Assembly: GCA_035648415.1 (NCBI GenBank)
Contig: DASRLO010000059.1
Coordinates: 1 to 64,000, forward strand
Source: DATARH01 sp035648415
Lineage (GTDB): Bacteria; Pseudomonadota; Alphaproteobacteria; ATCC43930; CGMCC-115725
Length of the DNA stretch: 64,000 nucleotides
Direction of reading: 5' to 3'
The notes under the pieces are model-generated. The model was not told where the DNA came from. It saw only the letters and a list, made by a program, of their open reading frames with translations, and did not search any database. Below, piece by piece: positions 16,235-24,327 of this stretch (position 1 is its first letter; every line of letters starts with the position of its first letter). The position numbers were made by a program, and so were the translations under genes.

Positions 16235-16702
16235 TCAGGCGAGCTCAAACATCGCTTCGATTTCGACCGCGACTCCCAATGGCAAGGAACTGACGCCGAC
16301 CGCGGCGCGGGCATGCTTGCCGGCATCGCCGAATACCTGGACCATCAGATCGGAGGCGCCGTTGACGACCTGCGGCATCTCGGTGAACTCGGGGGTGCAG
16401 TTGACGAACCCGCCGAGGCGAAGCACCCGCTTCACCTTGTCGAGGTCGCCGCCGCAGGCGACCCGCAGATGCGCCAGGATGTTGAGGGCGCAGAGCCTGG
16501 CGGCCTGTTGCCCATCGGCGACGCCGATCCCGGCGCCGAGCTTGCCGACGAATTCGGCCTTGCCGTTGCGCACGCTGACCTGGCCCGACACGACCACGAG
16601 ATTGCCCGAGCGGGTGAACGGTACATAATTCGCGATCGGCGCGGTCACCGCCGGCAACTCGATGCCGAGCTCGATGAGACGCGCCTCGATCCTTCCGCCC
16701 AT
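16235..16702 (-). CDS. RidA/YjgF family protein
   Basis: A 155-residue member of the RidA/YER057c/UK114 family, whose archetype hydrolyses reactive enamine/imine intermediates such as 2-aminoacrylate. The N-terminal GIELPAVTAPIANYVPFTRSGN, the VVVSGQVSVRNGKAEFVGKLG strand pair and the C-terminal HARAAVGVSSLPLGVAVEIEA with its conserved Arg are clear. It is somewhat longer than the ~130-residue housekeeping RidA and belongs to the broader YjgF subfamilies often tied to amine catabolism. It is immediately followed by the DUF482 gene. Confidence 0.88.
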   Translation of the reverse strand: MGGRIEARLIELGIELPAVTAPIANYVPFTRSGNLVVVSGQVSVRNGKAEFVGKLGAGIGVADGQQAARLCALNILAHLRVACGGDLDKVKRVLRLGGFVNCTPEFTEMPQVVNGASDLMVQVFGDAGKHARAAVGVSSLPLGVAVEIEAMFELA

Positions 16703-16824
16703 CGTTACCTCGCTTTGCCGGCGCTCGGCTTTGCCTGCTCAGCGCCCAGGGCGGAAGGATATTGGGTTCGGCCCCGCTGTCCAGCCTGCCGCGAAACCGC
16801 CTTATTCGCTGGGTATCGAGAGCG

Positions 16825-17436
16825 ATGCGCGCCGCCGTTCTCGGTTTTCTTCTCACCCTGTTGGCGGCGTCGGGCTCGGCGGCGACGCTGGGCGACGCCA
16901 AGGTCGGGTTCAGCGCCGATCGCACGCTGACTGTCGACGGCAAGAGCTACCAGGGCCGGATGTGGACGATGCCCGGCAAGGAGCGCCACGAGCAGAATTT
17001 GAACGGCATCCCGGCGGCCTTCGTCTTGCGCAGCGACACGCCGCTCGCCCAATTGGTGCTGCCCCAACTGCATACCGTCGTCGAATTGGTGCTGCCGCCG
17101 GAACTTCACCTGCTCGCGGACCCGCGTCTGACGCGCAGCCCGGTCGGGCACGAGACCGTCAACGGCGTCGCCACCACCAAATACGCGATCGACGAGACCG
17201 TGCCCGAGGGGCACGGCGCCGGTTTCCTGTGGCTCAGCGACAGTGGCATCCCGATGAAGCTCGACGGCACGTTCACCCGCACCAGCGGGCGGGTGGGTCA
17301 CCTGCATTGGGAACTGACGCACGTTCAGCTGGGGCCGCAGCCCGCGGCGCTGTTCGAGGCGCCGCACGGCTTCTCGAAGCTGCCGCCCGAGGCGATCGTG
17401 CCGCTCCTGGGGCTGAAGCTGAAGGGCGCGCATTAA
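16825..17436 (+). CDS. Secreted protein of unknown function
   Basis: A 203-residue protein with a signal peptide (AVLGFLLTLLAASGSAATLG, cleavage near residue 20) and a beta-rich mature part: GFSADRTLTVDGKSYQGRMW, TPLAQLVLPQLHTVVELVLP, then HWELTHVQLGPQPAALFEAP near the end. The pattern of a beta sheet with a 'valine-ethyl..., then P..L..FE.P.GF.K' ending recalls DUF4412/LolA-like periplasmic proteins, but the match is only by eye. The internal ATG was chosen because the signal peptide starts there and GAGAG precedes it. No neighbour suggests a role. Confidence 0.65.
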   Translation: MRAAVLGFLLTLLAASGSAATLGDAKVGFSADRTLTVDGKSYQGRMWTMPGKERHEQNLNGIPAAFVLRSDTPLAQLVLPQLHTVVELVLPPELHLLADPRLTRSPVGHETVNGVATTKYAIDETVPEGHGAGFLWLSDSGIPMKLDGTFTRTSGRVGHLHWELTHVQLGPQPAALFEAPHGFSKLPPEAIVPLLGLKLKGAH

Positions 17437-17440
17437 GGTT

Positions 17441-17521
17441 GTAGGGCGGATAAGCGCAGCGCAATCCGCCACCATTGGGGCGAACGAGACCGGCGGAATA
17501 CGCTGCGCTCTTCCGCCCTAC
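17441..17521. repeat. Inverted repeat after a secreted-protein gene
   Basis: GTAGGGCGG (17441-17449) pairs with CCGCCCTAC (17513-17521). Inside lie GCGCAGCG and its partner CGCTGCGC. The 81-base element sits between two convergent genes; it resembles the widespread 'TAGGGCGGATAAGCG' intergenic repeats and may act as a bidirectional terminator. Confidence 0.6.
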
Positions 17522-17524
17522 CGG

Positions 17525-18583
17525 TCAGCCGCCGACCGGCTCCAGCGGCGCGTGCAGGCGGGTCTTTTCGCAGACGATGCCGCCGCGGTCGCCGACCACC
17601 GTCGAGCCGTAGCGCTCGGCATAGACCGGCGGCAGCGGGCGCGCGCCGGGCGCGGCGAGCCACAGCCGCAGGAGGTGCCGCTTGCGCTCCGGCTCCGGCC
17701 AATCGACGAAGGCGGTACGGTCGTGCAGCGTCGTGTGGTTGTGCACGAACTGCATGTCGCCGGGGCGGAACTCCATGTCGAGCCGCAATTCCTTGTCGTT
17801 GGCGAGGTCGTCGAACATGTCGAGCGCCTCGATGTCTGCGGGCTGGAGGCGCGGCGCCTCGGGGAAACGCTGGCACGAGTTGATGTAGGTCCGCGAATAG
17901 ATCACCGACAGGTGGCCGGCATGGTCGTTGTAGACGGGGATCGAGAAATACGGGTCCTTGCCGGCCGGCACCTCGCCGCGCCGGTCGGTGGCGAAGGGCT
18001 GGAACAGGCGGGCGAGCAGATCCGGGCGGCGCCGCGCCATTCCGTTGTAGATCGCCATCGAGCTGGTGATCGACGACAGGCCGCCCGACTTGGCGGTCTT
18101 GAGACAGAGCAGGCCGACGATGTCGCACGAATCGGTGTGGAAATGCTGGCGCTCGGTGGTCTGGTAGGTGCGCACGTTGGGGTCGGTGGTGGCGAGGCCG
18201 AGGTCGGTGACGTGGCCCAAGAGGTGCCCCATCGCGTTCTGCGAGCGCGGGTTGCCGAAATGCACGCCGATGCCCCAATAGGCGGCGGCGCTGTCGGCGA
18301 TTGGCCGGCCCTCGACCGGCAAGCCGCGCAACAGCACAAAGCCGCGGCCGTTGAGCACCTCGTCGCGCAGGCCGTCGAGCGCCGGGCCTAAGGTCGGGAA
18401 GGTGAAATCGGCGCGGGCAAGCGAGGCGAGGTCACGGCCGCGTATTTTTGCCACCGCCGCTTCGATCTCGGCGATCTCTACCGGCGACAGGGTGTAGACC
18501 CATTGCTCGGGATGGCGGGCGAGCTCGGCGCCGATCCAGGCCGAGGGGCTGTCGACGAGCGGGCGGAGCAGGGCGGATGGCAT
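17525..18583 (-). CDS. TauD/TfdA family Fe(II)/2-oxoglutarate dioxygenase
   Basis: A 352-residue member of the TauD/TfdA family of iron- and 2-oxoglutarate-dependent dioxygenases, which hydroxylate small molecules with release of succinate and CO2. The iron ligands are visible as the HxD motif in QHFHTDSCDIVGLLCL and the distal His in VHNHTTLHDR, with the 2-oxoglutarate-binding Arg in RHLLRLWLA. The N-terminal RGFVLLRGLP and IADSAAAYWGIG segments fit the gamma-butyrobetaine/TauD-like branch. An internal ATG with AGGA upstream was taken as start; the longer frame runs into the divergent aldolase gene. The substrate is not predictable. Confidence 0.87.
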   Translation of the reverse strand: MPSALLRPLVDSPSAWIGAELARHPEQWVYTLSPVEIAEIEAAVAKIRGRDLASLARADFTFPTLGPALDGLRDEVLNGRGFVLLRGLPVEGRPIADSAAAYWGIGVHFGNPRSQNAMGHLLGHVTDLGLATTDPNVRTYQTTERQHFHTDSCDIVGLLCLKTAKSGGLSSITSSMAIYNGMARRRPDLLARLFQPFATDRRGEVPAGKDPYFSIPVYNDHAGHLSVIYSRTYINSCQRFPEAPRLQPADIEALDMFDDLANDKELRLDMEFRPGDMQFVHNHTTLHDRTAFVDWPEPERKRHLLRLWLAAPGARPLPPVYAERYGSTVVGDRGGIVCEKTRLHAPLEPVGG

Positions 18584-18695
18584 CGGTGTCCTCGCTTCGG
18601 TGCTGAATGACGGGTCACGGTAACATACCGGCGCCGCTTGACCGAAGCCGCTGCTTGGCGAAGATGCCATGTACGGGGCGAAGGAGGTTTCGAGC

Positions 18696-19472
18696 ATGGC
18701 GGCAATCGTCAGACGCAAGGAAGAATACAGCGAGGCATCCGTTGCCGAGATGAACCGGCATCTCGATGCCGCACGGTGGTCGGCGCCGCAGAAACTGGCT
18801 CTGGCCTGCCGCATTCTCGCCGCCGAGGAGCACGGCTCGGCGCTCGCCGGCCAGCTCACCGCGCGCGGCGACGAGGCCGGCACCTATTGGACGATGCGCT
18901 TCGGCCTCGGGCTCGACGAGATCAGCGCCGACAATTTGCTGCTGGTCGACGACGATCTGCGGGTGCTCGCGGGCGACGGCATGCCCAACCCGTCGAACCG
19001 CTTCCATCTGTGGATCTACAGGAAGCGGCCGGAGGTCGGCTCGATCATCCACACCCATCCGCCGCACACTTCCGCCTTGTCGATGATCGGCGAGCCGCTC
19101 GCCGTGGCCCATATGGACACCGCGGTGTTCTGGGACGATTGCGCCTATCTGCCGGAATGGCCGGGCGTGCCGATCGGCGACGAGGAGGGCCGCATCATCT
19201 CCGGCGTGCTCGGCACCAAGCGCGCGGCGCTGCTCGCCCATCACGGGCTGGTGACGGCGTGCGCCACGGTCGAGGAGGCGGCGATGCTGGCCCTCTTCCT
19301 GGAACGCGCCGCCAAGCTGCAGCTGATGGCGCGCGCGGCCGGCAAGATCAAACCGATCGGCCCGGCCGAAGCGCAGGAGGCGCACGACTACCGGCTGCGC
19401 GCCAGCATCATCGGCGCCACCTTCTGCTATTTCGCGCGCAGGGCGCTGAAGGAGGATGCCGGCGTTATTTAA
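18696..19472 (+). CDS. Class II aldolase/adducin family protein
   Basis: A 258-residue member of the zinc-dependent class II aldolase family (L-fuculose-phosphate aldolase fold). Metal-binding histidines appear in IIHTHPPHTSAL and AHHGLV. The N-terminal ACRILAAEEHGSALAGQLTARGDEAGTYW carries the substrate-phosphate region in modified form. The ATG is preceded by GGAGG eight bases upstream; an ATG 27 bases earlier overlaps that site and is less likely. Members without a canonical phosphate site often act as aldolases or decarboxylases in catabolism. The dienelactone-hydrolase gene follows by 56 bases on the same strand, suggesting an operon. Confidence 0.86.
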   Translation: MAAIVRRKEEYSEASVAEMNRHLDAARWSAPQKLALACRILAAEEHGSALAGQLTARGDEAGTYWTMRFGLGLDEISADNLLLVDDDLRVLAGDGMPNPSNRFHLWIYRKRPEVGSIIHTHPPHTSALSMIGEPLAVAHMDTAVFWDDCAYLPEWPGVPIGDEEGRIISGVLGTKRAALLAHHGLVTACATVEEAAMLALFLERAAKLQLMARAAGKIKPIGPAEAQEAHDYRLRASIIGATFCYFARRALKEDAGVI

Positions 19473-19528
19473 CGCCCCCGCGCGCGCTCGCGCGGCCAGC
19501 TTCCGAAATCTCAACCGAGGAGAACCCA

Positions 19529-20296
19529 ATGGCCAACGTACCCGGTCTCGTCACCGACCCCAGCAAGATCAAGGGCGGCCTCGTTCATGTGCCGAGCGGC
19601 GGGACGAAAATCCCAGCCTATCTGGCGCAGCCGAACCAGGCCGGCAATTACCCCGGCATCGTGGTGATCCACGAGGCGTTCGGGCTAGCCGACCATATCT
19701 GCGACCTGGCGCGGCGCTTCGCCAATGTCGGCTACAACGCGATCGCGCCCGACCTCTACTGGCGCGACGGCAACCCGAAGGACCCGGGCGACATCAACAC
19801 CGTGTTTCCGGTGATGTTCGGCCTCAAGGACAGCCAGGCGGTGGGCGACCTCGAAGCATCGGCCGATTTCCTGCGCGGACTGCAAGGCGCGACCGGCAAG
19901 GTGGGGGCGATCGGCTTTTGCTCGGGCGGACGGCATACGCTGTTGTTCGCGTGCAGCAGCGCGAAGGTCGATGCCGCGGTCGATTGCTGGGGCGGCTTTA
20001 TCCATCGCGCGACGCCCGACGCCGAGACCACGCCGGCGCGCCCGACGCCGGTGCTCGACCTGGTTAAGAACCTGCACTGCCCGCTGTTCGGGGTGTTCGG
20101 GGTCGAGGACACTAACCCGCCGGTCGCGATGGCCGACGAGTTGAAGAAGCGCGGCGCCGGCAAGGACGTGACGACCAAAATCTACCAGAACGCCGGCCAC
20201 GCTTTCCTCGCCGATTACCGGCCGAGCTACCGCGAAGCCCCGGCGCACGAGCTGTGGAACGACGCGACGGCGTTCTTCGCGAAGCATTTGAAGTAG
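19529..20296 (+). CDS. Dienelactone hydrolase family protein
   Basis: A 255-residue alpha/beta hydrolase of the dienelactone hydrolase family. The nucleophile is Cys131 in GFCSGGRH, replacing the serine of ordinary hydrolases. Glu49 in HEAFGLADHI and the catalytic His in NAGHAFLADYRPSY fit the Cys-Asp-His triad with the conserved Glu. ANVGYNAIAPDLYWR is a family hallmark. GAGGAG precedes the ATG. Archetypes open dienelactone in chlorocatechol degradation, but the family also hydrolyses other lactones and esters. With the upstream aldolase it probably forms a small catabolic operon. Confidence 0.9.
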   Translation: MANVPGLVTDPSKIKGGLVHVPSGGTKIPAYLAQPNQAGNYPGIVVIHEAFGLADHICDLARRFANVGYNAIAPDLYWRDGNPKDPGDINTVFPVMFGLKDSQAVGDLEASADFLRGLQGATGKVGAIGFCSGGRHTLLFACSSAKVDAAVDCWGGFIHRATPDAETTPARPTPVLDLVKNLHCPLFGVFGVEDTNPPVAMADELKKRGAGKDVTTKIYQNAGHAFLADYRPSYREAPAHELWNDATAFFAKHLK

Positions 20297-20306
20297 TTCT
20301 ACGCAA

Positions 20307-20333
20307 GGCCCTCCCCGCAAGCCGGGGAGGGCC
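20307..20333. terminator. Strong GC hairpin after dienelactone hydrolase gene
   Basis: Eleven-base perfect arms GGCCCTCCCCG (20307-20317) and CGGGGAGGGCC (20323-20333) with a five-base loop, about 10 bases after the stop codon. There is no T-run, so it may be a rho-assisted terminator or a half copy of the repeat family seen at 45808-45907. Confidence 0.5.
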
Positions 20334-20385
20334 GCGCGTAAATGATGGCGCGCCGGTTGACTGGACGCGCGCCACCCATCACATT

Positions 20386-20397
20386 GTTACATGTAAC
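20386..20397. promoter_or_regulatory. Perfect palindrome upstream of toxin-antitoxin operon
   Basis: GTTACATGTAAC is a perfect 12-base palindrome 18 bases before the antitoxin ATG. A TTGACT (20357-20362) lies about 23 bases upstream and could serve as a -35 element. Antitoxins of this class usually repress their own promoter, so this is a plausible operator. Confidence 0.45.
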
Positions 20398-20415
20398 GTT
20401 GCAAGGAGAGCAGCC

Positions 20416-20640
20416 ATGGCGCGTGGCGTCGCATCGCCCCCCTCGCGTGAACGCGTAAGCGCCCATCGCGCGGAACTTCGCCGCCAAGGCCTGCGCCCGG
20501 TGCAGATTTGGGTGCGAGATGTTCGCTCCAAAGCCTTCGTCGCCGAGGCCCACCGCCAGGCACTCGCTGTCGCCAATAGCGCTCAGGAAGCCGACGACCA
20601 AGCTTTTATCGACGCCATTTCGGATGTCTCCGAGGAATGA
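20416..20640 (+). CDS. MazE-like antitoxin (DUF3018 family)
   Basis: A 74-residue protein beginning with a Ser/Arg-rich stretch and continuing RVSAHRAELRRQGLRPVQIW and VRDVRSKAFVAEAHRQA. This is the DUF3018 'antitoxin MazE family' pattern, with a basic DNA-binding N-terminus and an acidic C-terminus (ADDQAFIDAISDVSEE) that would wrap the toxin. AAGGAG precedes the ATG. Its stop overlaps the start of the PemK-type toxin gene (ATGA), so the two are co-translated. Confidence 0.87.
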   Translation: MARGVASPPSRERVSAHRAELRRQGLRPVQIWVRDVRSKAFVAEAHRQALAVANSAQEADDQAFIDAISDVSEE

Positions 20641-20996
20641 GGCGCGGCGAGATATGGACGGCATCAGGTGGCGGCTACGCTGGAAAGCCGCGACCGGCGG
20701 TTATCCTTCAGGACGATCGGTTCGATACCACCCGCTCGATAACCATCTGCACCTTCACCACCAATCAGACGGACGCGTCGTTCTTTCGCCTGCCGGTGAT
20801 GCCCACCGAACAAAACGGCTTGCGAGTGCCTTGCCGTCTGATGGTCGACAAAATCACGACTGTCCGGAAAGCGCAGCTCGGCGCGCAAATCGGCCGTCTC
20901 GACGACGAGACCATTCAGCGACTCAATCGCGCGGTATTCGTCTTTCTCGGGCTTGCCGAGCCGTCTTCCAGACGACGAGCGCCACAGCCTGGTTGA
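20637..20996 (+). CDS. PemK/MazF-family endoribonuclease toxin
   Basis: A 119-residue toxin of the PemK/MazF (CcdB-fold) family that cleaves RNA. It begins MRRGEIWTASGGGYAGKPRPAVILQ, with the conserved RGEIW, G and KPRPAVI. The later strand FRLPVMPTEQNGLRVPCRLMVDKITTV carries the D-K-I signature. Loop and sheet elements appear intact, so it may be active. It overlaps its antitoxin gene by four bases and converges with the acetyltransferase gene three bases further on. Confidence 0.9.
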   Translation: MRRGEIWTASGGGYAGKPRPAVILQDDRFDTTRSITICTFTTNQTDASFFRLPVMPTEQNGLRVPCRLMVDKITTVRKAQLGAQIGRLDDETIQRLNRAVFVFLGLAEPSSRRRAPQPG

Positions 20997-20999
20997 TGG

Positions 21000-21563
21000 T
21001 TAGCCCGTCGTCCGGGTGGTTCGCGCCGGGTTGCCGACGGCGACGCTGCCCGGCGGCAGGTCGCGGGTCACCACGCTGCCGGCGCCGATGACGCAGCCGT
21101 CGCCGATGGTGACGCCAGGCAGGATGATGGCCCCGCCGCCGATCCACACGCCGCTGCCGATGCGGATCGGCTTTGCAGACTCCCAGCCGGCGACCCGCTG
21201 CGCCCGATCGAGCGGGTGCGTCGCGGTATAGAGCTGCACCGCCGGGCCCATTTGCAGGTCGTCGCCGATCTCGATCGCGGCGCAGTCGAGGAAGACGCAG
21301 TTGTAGTTGATGAAACACCGCTGTCCGAGGCGGATGTTGTAGCCGTAGTCGCAATGGAACCGCGGCTGGATGCCGGCGCCCTGACCGACCGCGCCGAACA
21401 GCCGGCGCAGCAGCGCCAGGCGGCCGGGCTCATCGCGGGCGTCGGTGGCGTTGTATTGCGCGAGCAGACGCTGCGCCACCGCCCGCTCGGCGGTGAGTTC
21501 GGGTACGTTGGCGCGGTACAGCTCGCCGGCCAGCATCTTTTGCTTCTCGCTCGCATGCGCCAT
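21000..21563 (-). CDS. Maltose O-acetyltransferase-like sugar acetyltransferase
   Basis: A 187-residue left-handed beta-helix acetyltransferase. The N-terminal Maa domain is EKQKMLAGELYRANVPELTAERA. The hexapeptide repeats include FHCDYGYNIRLGQRCFINYNCVFLD, IGDDLQMGPAVQLYTATHPLD with the catalytic His, IGSGVWIGGGAIILPGVTIGDGCVIGAGSVVTRD and the final GNPAR. It would transfer acetyl from acetyl-CoA to a sugar. GGAGCG precedes the ATG; the longer frame upstream is translated repeat sequence. Confidence 0.9.
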   Translation of the reverse strand: MAHASEKQKMLAGELYRANVPELTAERAVAQRLLAQYNATDARDEPGRLALLRRLFGAVGQGAGIQPRFHCDYGYNIRLGQRCFINYNCVFLDCAAIEIGDDLQMGPAVQLYTATHPLDRAQRVAGWESAKPIRIGSGVWIGGGAIILPGVTIGDGCVIGAGSVVTRDLPPGSVAVGNPARTTRTTG

Positions 21564-21584
21564 CGTTTCGCTCCGCTGCCTGAT

Positions 21585-21675
21585 TGTCATTGCGAGCGTA
21601 GCGAAGCAATCTCGCACCAAGTACGCAACAGGGTCGAGGTTGCCGCGTCGCGCGGACGCGCTCCTCGCAATGACA
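21585..21675. repeat. Palindromic intergenic repeat, family A
   Basis: Bounded by TGTCATTGCGAG (21586-21597 region) and CTCGCAATGACA (21664-21675), with AGCGAAGCAATCTCGC inside. Same family as 14864-14953. It lies between the divergent acetyltransferase and TPP-enzyme genes and ends 9 bases before the latter's ATG. Confidence 0.75.
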
Positions 21676-21684
21676 GGGGATTGC

Positions 21685-23396
21685 ATGAGCCGCAAGGAAA
21701 TCGCCGCCGACAGTGTCGCCGAGGCCTATCTGGCGCTGCTCGCCGAGCGCGGCATCGAATACCTCTTCGCCAATGCCGGCACCGATTTCGCGCCGATCGT
21801 CGAGGCCTATGCCAGGGCGGCGCATAGCGGGCTTCCCGCGCCGAAGCCGCTGATCGCGACGCACGAGAATTTGGCGATGTCGATGGCGCATGGCTATGCG
21901 ATCGCCTCCGACAAGGTGCCGGCGGTGATGGTGCATGTCAGCGTCGGCACCGCCAACGCGCTGTGCGGCGTGTTCAACGCGGCGCGCGAAAATGTGCCGA
22001 TCCTTTTCACCGCTGGCCGCTCGCCGCTGACCGAGGAGGGCATGCTCGGGGCGCGCGACACCTACATCCACTGGGCGCAGGAGATGTTCGACCAGGCCGG
22101 GATGCTGCGCGAGATCGTCAAGTGGGAATACGAGTTGCGCAACGGCACGCAGCTCGAAACCGTGATTGACCGCGCGCTGTCGCTGGCGACCAGCGCGCCG
22201 CAAGGGCCGGTGTACCTGTCGCTGCCGCGCGAGGTGCTGGCGGAGAAGCTCGACGGGTTCTCCTATGACAGCCCGTCGCGACGCAAGGCAGTGGCGTCGC
22301 CCGGCGCGGACGACGCGGCGGTTGCGGAGGCCGCCGAAATCGTGGCGAACGCCAAGCGGCCGGTGATCGTCACCGCCAGCGCGGGGCGGGATCCCGGCTG
22401 CGTCGCGGCGTGGGCGAGTTCGCCGAGCGCTTCGCGATCCCCGTAGTCGAGCATCGCCAGCGGCATCTGTCGCTGTCGGCCGACCACCCGTGCCATCTCG
22501 GCTACGACCCGACACCGTTCGTCAAGGAGGCCGACGCGATCCTGGTCATCGAATCCGACGTGCCGTGGGTGCCGAGCCGGGTTCAACCGCCGGGCGGCTG
22601 CCGCGTCATCCATATCGGCATCGATCCGCTGTTCAGCCGCTACCCGATCCGCGGCTTTCCCTGCGATGTCGCGATCGCCGGACTGCCGCGCCTGGTGCTG
22701 CCGAAGCTCGGCGCCGCGCTGAAGGTGGCCGAGGCGGAAATCGCGGCGCGGCGGGGGGCGCTCGCCGAACGGCGCAGCGCGCAGCGCGCCGGCTGGCGCG
22801 AATTGCGCGAGGAGATGGCGGCGCAGACGCCGATCCACCCGGCCTGGGTCAGCCATTGCCTCAGCAAGGCGCGCGCGAAGGATGCGATCCTGGTCAACGA
22901 ATACACGCTGTTGAACGAGCATTGCGGCTCGACCGACCCCGGCGGTTATTTCGGGTCGAGCCCGGCGGCGGGGCTCGGCTGGGGCGCGGGCGCCGCGCTC
23001 GGGGTCAAGCTGGCGAAGCCCGAGCGGCAGGTGATCGCGATCCTCGGCGACGGGTCGCACATCTTCTCGAACCCGGTCGCGGTGCACCACGCCGCGACCA
23101 TGCACAAGCTGCCGGTGCTGACCATTGTCATCAACAACGCGATGTGGGGCGCGGTGCGGCGCGCGACGCTCGGCATGTACCCGGACGGCGAAGCGGCGCG
23201 CAGCAACAAGCCGCCGTTGATCGACCTCGACGACCTGCCGGCGTTCGAAACGATCTGCGTAGCCGCCGGCGGCTACGGCGAACGGGTCGAGGACCCGAAA
23301 GAACTGCCCGCCGCGATGCGACGAGCGCTCAACGCTGTCGATGGCGGCCAGCAGGCGCTCCTCAACGTAATTTCGAGGGGCGGCGCGGGCGGGTAG
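21685..23396 (+). pseudogene. Thiamine-diphosphate-dependent enzyme, broken by one frameshift
   Basis: Two adjoining frames together encode a ~570-residue enzyme of the acetolactate synthase/benzoylformate decarboxylase superfamily. The first frame supplies the N-terminal Pyr domain (YLFANAGTDFAPIVEAYARA, THENLAMSMAHGYA) and the start of the central domain. The second begins near 22410 with LGEFAERFAIPVVEHRQRH and carries the PP domain, GDGSHIFSNPVAVHHAATMH ... TIVINNAMWG, which is the GDG-NN diphosphate-magnesium motif. Reading GCGTGGGCGAG at ~22408 as lacking one base (GCGCTGGGC expected) restores a continuous protein. Both halves are otherwise well preserved, so this is either a recent mutation or a sequencing error. 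AGGGGA precedes the ATG. Confidence 0.8.
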
Positions 23397-23401
23397 ACCG
23401 C

Positions 23402-23863
23402 TCAAGCGGCCGATACTTCCTCCACGAGGAGGCCTTGACGAATACAGAGCCAGGTTGATTTGGCCGATCGACGATCAAAAAGTGCCCACTCCGGATTACC
23501 TTCCGAGGTCATGAAGGACAGAACGCGATGACCATTCGATAGCTCCACAAAAAGTTCGGGCAGTTGGCCGAACAGTCCGACATTCGTTACCGTGCTACCG
23601 TGAAGCTGCCGCAGCGCCGCCTCCCAAAGAGCCTCGTCGCTCCAGCTCCCACAGATTATCGAGCGCTTGTCCTCGATCCTCCAGCTCCACTCGATCATAA
23701 CGCCAAATTCACCGTCCGGATTTCCTGGGCAGCCGTCGTGGCGCACACGCGGCGTCAACGTTCCAAACTCAAGAAAAATCGCGGAGCCGTGGCCCTGCCA
23801 GGTATGGCTCAGCTCCATCCCGACGAGACCGCTTCGGTAGCGGGTTATGAGCTCTAGCGACAT
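23402..23863 (-). CDS. Hypothetical protein, possibly an immunity-type small protein
   Basis: A 153-residue soluble protein that I do not recognise with certainty. It alternates predicted strands and short helices: LVGMELSHTWQGHGSAIFLEFG, a glycine-rich turn GCPGNPDGEFGVMIEWSWRI, an amphipathic helix DEALWEAALRQL, then LPELFVELSNGHRVLSFMTS and GNPEWALFDR. The 'NGHRVLSF...GNPEWALF' ending is like small proteins annotated as immunity or orphan proteins in polymorphic toxin loci, but no toxin gene is adjacent. Its GC content appears lower than the flanking TPP-enzyme gene, suggesting separate origin. Confidence 0.55.
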   Translation of the reverse strand: MSLELITRYRSGLVGMELSHTWQGHGSAIFLEFGTLTPRVRHDGCPGNPDGEFGVMIEWSWRIEDKRSIICGSWSDEALWEAALRQLHGSTVTNVGLFGQLPELFVELSNGHRVLSFMTSEGNPEWALFDRRSAKSTWLCIRQGLLVEEVSAA

Positions 23864-23955
23864 GGACGAAAACCGCTTATACGAAAATGGCCGGCGGGGG
23901 TGCCGCCGGCCGTTTCAGGGGATCGGCCGGGGTGAGCCGGCCTGTGTCGCGGAAG

Positions 23956-24327
23956 TTAGCGCCCCGCGAGAACGCGGGCCAGTTGACTGACCGCCTCCTG
24001 GTGCTTCTCGTTCTGGATTTCGGCGAAATTGCGCGCGATCTCCAGCAGCATACGCTGGTGCGGAGGCACCGTGCGCGGCGTTTCGTCGCCGAGGCCTTCG
24101 TAGAAGTAGGTGACCGGCGCGTTCAACACGCGGGCGATCTCGTAGAGTCGGCCGGCGGAGACGCGATTGATGCCGCGTTCGTATTTGTGGGCCTGCTGAT
24201 AGGTCACGCCGATCATCTCGGCGAGCTGCTGCTGGGTCAGGCCGAGCATGATGCGCCGTTCGCGGATGCGGCTGCCGACGAAATCATCGATGGCGCCCGT
24301 CGAGCGCCCTCTTTTCGGTTTTGCCAT
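23956..24327 (-). CDS. XRE-family HTH transcriptional regulator
   Basis: A 123-residue DNA-binding protein with a Cro/CI-type helix-turn-helix at about residues 15-70: IRERRIMLGLTQQQLAEMIG then VTYQQAHKYERGINRVSAGRLYEIARVL. This 'YQQAHKYERG' form is a conserved alphaproteobacterial class. The C-terminal half (NFAEIQNEKHQEAVSQLARVL) is helical and may mediate dimerisation. GGGTGA precedes the ATG. It is divergent from the IlvD/Edd-family gene and may regulate it or itself from the shared 318-base intergenic region. Confidence 0.9.
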   Translation of the reverse strand: MAKPKRGRSTGAIDDFVGSRIRERRIMLGLTQQQLAEMIGVTYQQAHKYERGINRVSAGRLYEIARVLNAPVTYFYEGLGDETPRTVPPHQRMLLEIARNFAEIQNEKHQEAVSQLARVLAGR

